Shown: positions 60,663 through 64,000 of the stretch, one piece after another | Numbering within the stretch: position 1 is the stretch's first letter | Layout of the letters: every line of letters starts with the position of its first letter | Assembly: GCA_900074725.1 (NCBI GenBank) | Contig: LT598456.1 | Coordinates: forward strand, 69,488 to 133,487 | Direction: 5' to 3' | Length of the DNA: 64,000 nucleotides | From: Lachancea dasiensis | Lineage: Eukaryota > Ascomycota > Saccharomycetes > Saccharomycetales > Saccharomycetaceae | Made by a program: the position numbers and the translations under genes | Notes under the pieces: model-generated | Databases searched by the model: none | What the model was told of the DNA's origin: nothing | What the model saw: the letters and a program-made list of their open reading frames with translations, nothing else

Positions 60663-61679
60663 ATGGCTTCCTCTCCTACTTCCACCGCATGGAATAAGTT
60701 GCTACAATTCCACATGGATTCCAGTGATGACTCAGACGATTTAGTGATTGTTTTATCGGCAGAATCGCAGTCTAGTTTACAAGATTTCCTCGTTAGGGTT
60801 CTTGAAGTAAAGGACGGAAAATCTAGCCTTGCATCAATTGGCTATTATCACAAGAAGTTTGACATTGGAGGCGAAGAAGAACTTGGCCGGCAAACGCTAG
60901 TACACATCTATACAGTTTCATGGCCATTAACGGCCTCAGCCGTGGATTTACTGTCCGTGTTTATAAATTCGGAGGTGGATGCTGTTCGGTGGGTATTTCT
61001 TTTAGATTGGATACAAGGCAACCATAAGCTCTGGCTGCGTGGTGTTTGTGACAGCCTCGAGGCATTACGGAACAAGCTCGCACGAAACATAGGAGGTTTG
61101 GATTTTTGCACGATAGTTGGGATGCAAGCCCACGTTTGCGGGGACTTGGAACTTGCGTCCTCAGACTGGGATTCAATAAAGATGGAGTTTATGAACCAAT
61201 CATTGAGGTCATTGGCCCTTTTGAAAAGTGTCTCTCTGTTATCTTTTGAAGACACAACATCGGCCAAGGACACACTTGAAATGCGAAAAGTAGTACTGGG
61301 CCTTAAGTCCAAAAAGACCCCAGAGTTTATTGCCATGAATAAGCTCTTTGTGCCTCAAGGGTCAGACTCCGAGGGTAAAATAAAGACGATGGGAGAAGAC
61401 TTCCCCGTCATGCAGGCCGACCAGCTGTCTTTCATAGAGAAGCAATTCGAGCGCATTATTCCGGGAAGGCGTCAAGGAGAGAGAGTTTCTAAGGATAGAT
61501 ACAACATGAAAGACGCCAAGAAAATTACAGAGATCCCCGACATTGATATTCAGACAGAACTAGCAGAAATTTATCAACTACAAAAGTCTTCTCTATTAAA
61601 GTCGATGACCAGTCAAAAATCAACACTCGAGTCTCTCGAACCCAGTAGCACGCCTGATACTTGGCAAAATGATTCCTGA
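60663..61679 (+). CDS. DYN3: Dynein light intermediate chain (Dyn3)
   Basis: 338 residues; yeast Dyn3 (YMR299C) has about 312. Assigned mainly from position (ADE4-DYN3 are neighbours in S. cerevisiae) and from a general match to a degenerate P-loop-like domain (about 20-230; VDAVRWVFLLDWIQGNHKLW, LDFCTIVGMQAHVCGDLE). No Walker A is seen, as in the yeast protein. A C-terminal helix-rich stretch follows (SFIEKQFERIIPGRR). A role in spindle orientation through the dynein motor is known for the family. Confidence 0.8.
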   Translation: MASSPTSTAWNKLLQFHMDSSDDSDDLVIVLSAESQSSLQDFLVRVLEVKDGKSSLASIGYYHKKFDIGGEEELGRQTLVHIYTVSWPLTASAVDLLSVFINSEVDAVRWVFLLDWIQGNHKLWLRGVCDSLEALRNKLARNIGGLDFCTIVGMQAHVCGDLELASSDWDSIKMEFMNQSLRSLALLKSVSLLSFEDTTSAKDTLEMRKVVLGLKSKKTPEFIAMNKLFVPQGSDSEGKIKTMGEDFPVMQADQLSFIEKQFERIIPGRRQGERVSKDRYNMKDAKKITEIPDIDIQTELAEIYQLQKSSLLKSMTSQKSTLESLEPSSTPDTWQNDS

Positions 61680-62068
61680 CCACAAACAAGGCTACGGTGG
61701 CTTGTATGTCTGTGTTCTTCATTCAAGCTAACCGGCGGAAGTCCCACGCGTCTCACGTGATCGAGGTCAACAACGCTAAGGTTCAACCACACACAAATTT
61801 TTTGAAGGTCCAACTACCGATGAGAAGCCTGGTTACTTACTGTACACAATAGTGAGGCATAAGATATCTTTAGGCCCTTGCATCCCGACCAGCGCTTAGC
61901 AGAGTGTTCTTTATAGATCTGACTGTTATCACTATTTGTTTGTCGTTTTCGCCCGTTAGGAAGCAGAGTAGTGGTTTTAACACGGGAAAGGTGGCATTAC
62001 TCGGATCTGGTGGTAAATTGTATTTGAAGGACTGGAGGTTTGACCAGTTAGTTTAGAAGAATCTTTAT
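61680..62068. other. Intergenic, DYN3 to RNH70
   Basis: 389 bases with ACGCGT at about 61746, CACGTG at 61754-61759 and CCGATGAG (one base from PAC) at about 61817. No gene was recognised. Confidence 0.55.
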
Positions 62069-64000
62069 ATGGGCCTTCAGATGAGCAAGAGTGTTGACCC
62101 ACGAACTGAAAGTGTGAGCGATTCTGTTCTGGCGGAAAAGGCAAATACCATAGCTAGCCCTATGGCTCGGGAAGGCCAGGCAAAGTCGCAGGACGAGAGC
62201 TCCTTTCAGTCTCGTGTTGCAAGACTTAGTATATGTGAGGATGAAAAGTCTAGAGAAATGATAATGAAATCCGTGCGCCAGCAGAAAAGCTCGGGCAGCT
62301 TGAGTGAAGACATCAGCGACGGCTCTTCTCCTTCGGCAAGTGCTATGCAGCAGCAGAGAGCGGGCTCTAAAAGGCGTCGTAGAAGATCTAGCGGGGTCGC
62401 AGGTCCAACTCTCGGAAACTTGAGAAAAAAGGCGGAGGAGCTTCATTCGACAACATCAACGAGCAACATCAAGAAGAAGAAAAGGACTTCCAAACCGGCG
62501 AGTATTGTGGTTTCCAGGAATGAACAAAAGAAGGTTTCCATCAAGGATTTACGTGATTTGGTGCTTTACATATTTCAGGATACAAACAACTCAACAAGGT
62601 GGGTGCAAGTTGAAAATCGTAGTGCCATAACTAAAATGATCGTCTTGTTTGTTCCTGGATTATTGCCTGAAGATTTTAAGTCGGGGCCAATAGACGAAAA
62701 TGGCAATAGCGACGCTGAAGCAGATTCAAAATCCTTAGCATCAGTCCAAGACTCTGAACTCATTGATTCTTTACAGCGTTTTCCAGTATCATCACCAGGC
62801 TCGAAAAATACTCTTTACTCGGCCTACAATTCATTTGTGAATGTAGGGCTTAGCAAGAAGGAAAAGGAGGAGAGGAGGTTACAACTTAGCAAAAGAAAAG
62901 TCACTTTGAATGATTTGATAATGACCACTAGCCAACTGCTGGAAAACGAGTATCCTATTCATGAAGGGACTATAGGGCTGAGTGCCGAAGAGATCGAAAG
63001 GCTCTCTAATAAACATGCTGAACAACCATTATGGAAAAACACTCAAGCTTTCGACCACGATGGCTCTCATACATTTGCTATGGATTGTGAAATGTGTATG
63101 TCTGCGGAGGGATTGGTGCTGACTCGGGTGAGCTTAGTCGATTTCGATTGTAATCTGATATACGATACTCTTGTCAAACCTGACGTGCCCATTACTGATT
63201 ACCTTACCAAATACAGTGGTATCACCGAAGAGAAGCTACAAGATGTTACCACTACTTTAGAAGATGCCCAAAACGCTATCATTCGCTTAGTTAGCTCGGG
63301 TGATGTGCTCATTGGCCACTCGTTACAATCAGACTTAAATGTGCTGAAACTTAGACACCCGCGAATTATCGATACCGCAGTAATATATGAACACAAAGCT
63401 GGGCCACCTTTCCGCCCAGCACTGAGATATTTGGCTTCAGAATATTTGAGCCAAGACATTCAAAATAGCGAGGGTCTAGGTCACGATTCTTTTGAGGATG
63501 CAAGGGCCTGCATGGAACTTGCAAAACTGAAGGTTCTTAATGGGCTTGCTTTTGGTGTGGGAATAAACACTGAAAATCTTTTTGAGAGGCTAAGCAAAAC
63601 CGGTGTTAAAAGCATGTGCCTGAACGATTACGCGCCAAAATTGACGGAATTATGTTCAATTGAAGATGCACCACAGGTCAATATGAGGTGTCAAGATGAT
63701 GAGGAGGTTTTCGATAATATCAACAAATATATGAACAATTTTAATTTGTTTGTGGGGCGCCTTAGAGAACTGGAGTTCGCCCGCAACTTTTCAGTACCTT
63801 CGCCGGGTGTTGTCAAAAAGGATGTCCAAGTGGCGAAAGATGACTTTGGTCAGCGTTTGGAAACATTATACCGCGAGTGCCCACCATCTACTGTGTTCCT
63901 GATTTGCTCTGGTAGTGGAGATACTCGGCAGTGGACCAAGATTATGGGAGAAATTAACGACCTGGATAGAGATGATAGGAATGATGAAAGGAAGAAGAGA
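62069..64000 (+). CDS. RNH70: 3'-5' exoribonuclease Rnh70/Rex1, 3' end outside window
   Basis: 644 codons are visible and the frame runs off the window without a stop. An in-frame TAG five codons before the ATG fixes the 5' limit; a second ATG four codons on is possible. Yeast Rnh70 (YGR276C) has about 553 residues, so this copy has a longer disordered Ser/Lys-rich N-terminus (about 1-160). DEDDh exonuclease motifs: FAMDCEMC (ExoI), DVLIGHSLQSDLNVLKL (ExoII) and HDSFEDARACMELAK (ExoIII). NGLAFGVGINTENLF matches yeast closely. It trims 5S rRNA, 5.8S rRNA and tRNA ends in the nucleus. Confidence 0.96.
   Translation, partial: MGLQMSKSVDPRTESVSDSVLAEKANTIASPMAREGQAKSQDESSFQSRVARLSICEDEKSREMIMKSVRQQKSSGSLSEDISDGSSPSASAMQQQRAGSKRRRRRSSGVAGPTLGNLRKKAEELHSTTSTSNIKKKKRTSKPASIVVSRNEQKKVSIKDLRDLVLYIFQDTNNSTRWVQVENRSAITKMIVLFVPGLLPEDFKSGPIDENGNSDAEADSKSLASVQDSELIDSLQRFPVSSPGSKNTLYSAYNSFVNVGLSKKEKEERRLQLSKRKVTLNDLIMTTSQLLENEYPIHEGTIGLSAEEIERLSNKHAEQPLWKNTQAFDHDGSHTFAMDCEMCMSAEGLVLTRVSLVDFDCNLIYDTLVKPDVPITDYLTKYSGITEEKLQDVTTTLEDAQNAIIRLVSSGDVLIGHSLQSDLNVLKLRHPRIIDTAVIYEHKAGPPFRPALRYLASEYLSQDIQNSEGLGHDSFEDARACMELAKLKVLNGLAFGVGINTENLFERLSKTGVKSMCLNDYAPKLTELCSIEDAPQVNMRCQDDEEVFDNINKYMNNFNLFVGRLRELEFARNFSVPSPGVVKKDVQVAKDDFGQRLETLYRECPPSTVFLICSGSGDTRQWTKIMGEINDLDRDDRNDERKKR

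Noticed and set aside
1-64000. tRNA genes
   Set aside because: Intergenic sequence was scanned by eye for box B (GGTTCGANTCC) with a matching arm. Near matches at about 23070 and 47090 lack the stems.

Overview
The window is nuclear DNA of a budding yeast of the family Saccharomycetaceae, most likely from a lineage that never had the whole-genome duplication (Lachancea, Torulaspora or Zygosaccharomyces type; the genus cannot be settled by eye). Most genes lack introns. The one intron seen has the yeast signals GTATGT and TACTAAC. The gene order is a zipper: genes that S. cerevisiae splits between chromosomes VII, VIII and XIII sit together here in single copy. A 20-base run of N inside a GA microsatellite shows this is a draft scaffold.

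Layout. 1-13.9 kb: 3' part of PRP8, an unrecognised 261-residue gene with a SUMO-interacting motif, DNA2 and RIE1. 14.2-18.0 kb: MGA1 and a 6-phosphogluconolactonase (SOL3/SOL4), separated by GC-rich DNA with short tandem repeats. 18.0-24.8 kb: an accessory locus with a 250-bp tandem duplication, an MPR1-type acetyltransferase, a Dal5-family permease and a divergent metal-dependent amidohydrolase. 25.5-33.8 kb: a conserved block (intron-containing MPC2/MPC3-type carrier, LSC2, SDA1, BRF1, CPD1) inverted relative to the S. cerevisiae order. 33.8-38.6 kb: a GC-rich stretch with a Ste11-like HMG-box protein whose box is split by about 79 residues, and a GFA-fold protein. 39.4-64 kb: NIP1, BGL2, a SPOUT methyltransferase, GLC8, ERV29, ZUO1, ELP6, TGL3, PRE5, ATM1, ADE4, DYN3 and the 5' part of RNH70.

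Most genes are housekeeping: splicing, replication, RNA polymerase III transcription, ribosome assembly, proteasome, purine synthesis, mitochondrial metabolism and Fe-S export. Several promoters carry the sites expected from yeast biology: PAC/RRPE before SDA1, the SPOUT gene, ZUO1 and NIP1; PACE before PRE5; Bas1/Gcn4 sites before ADE4. Less ordinary are the E-box (CACGTG) systems. These are seven boxes in 183 bp between the amidohydrolase and MPC, a perfect 28-bp palindrome with three boxes at 11-bp steps inside the MPC intron, and four RTCACRTG sites at exact 20-bp steps upstream of MGA1.

The best candidates for something undescribed are the split HMG box, the intronic E-box palindrome, and the permease/amidohydrolase/MPR1 trio at an inversion breakpoint, which may form a small uptake-hydrolysis-acetylation pathway for a proline-like compound. 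That function is inference.
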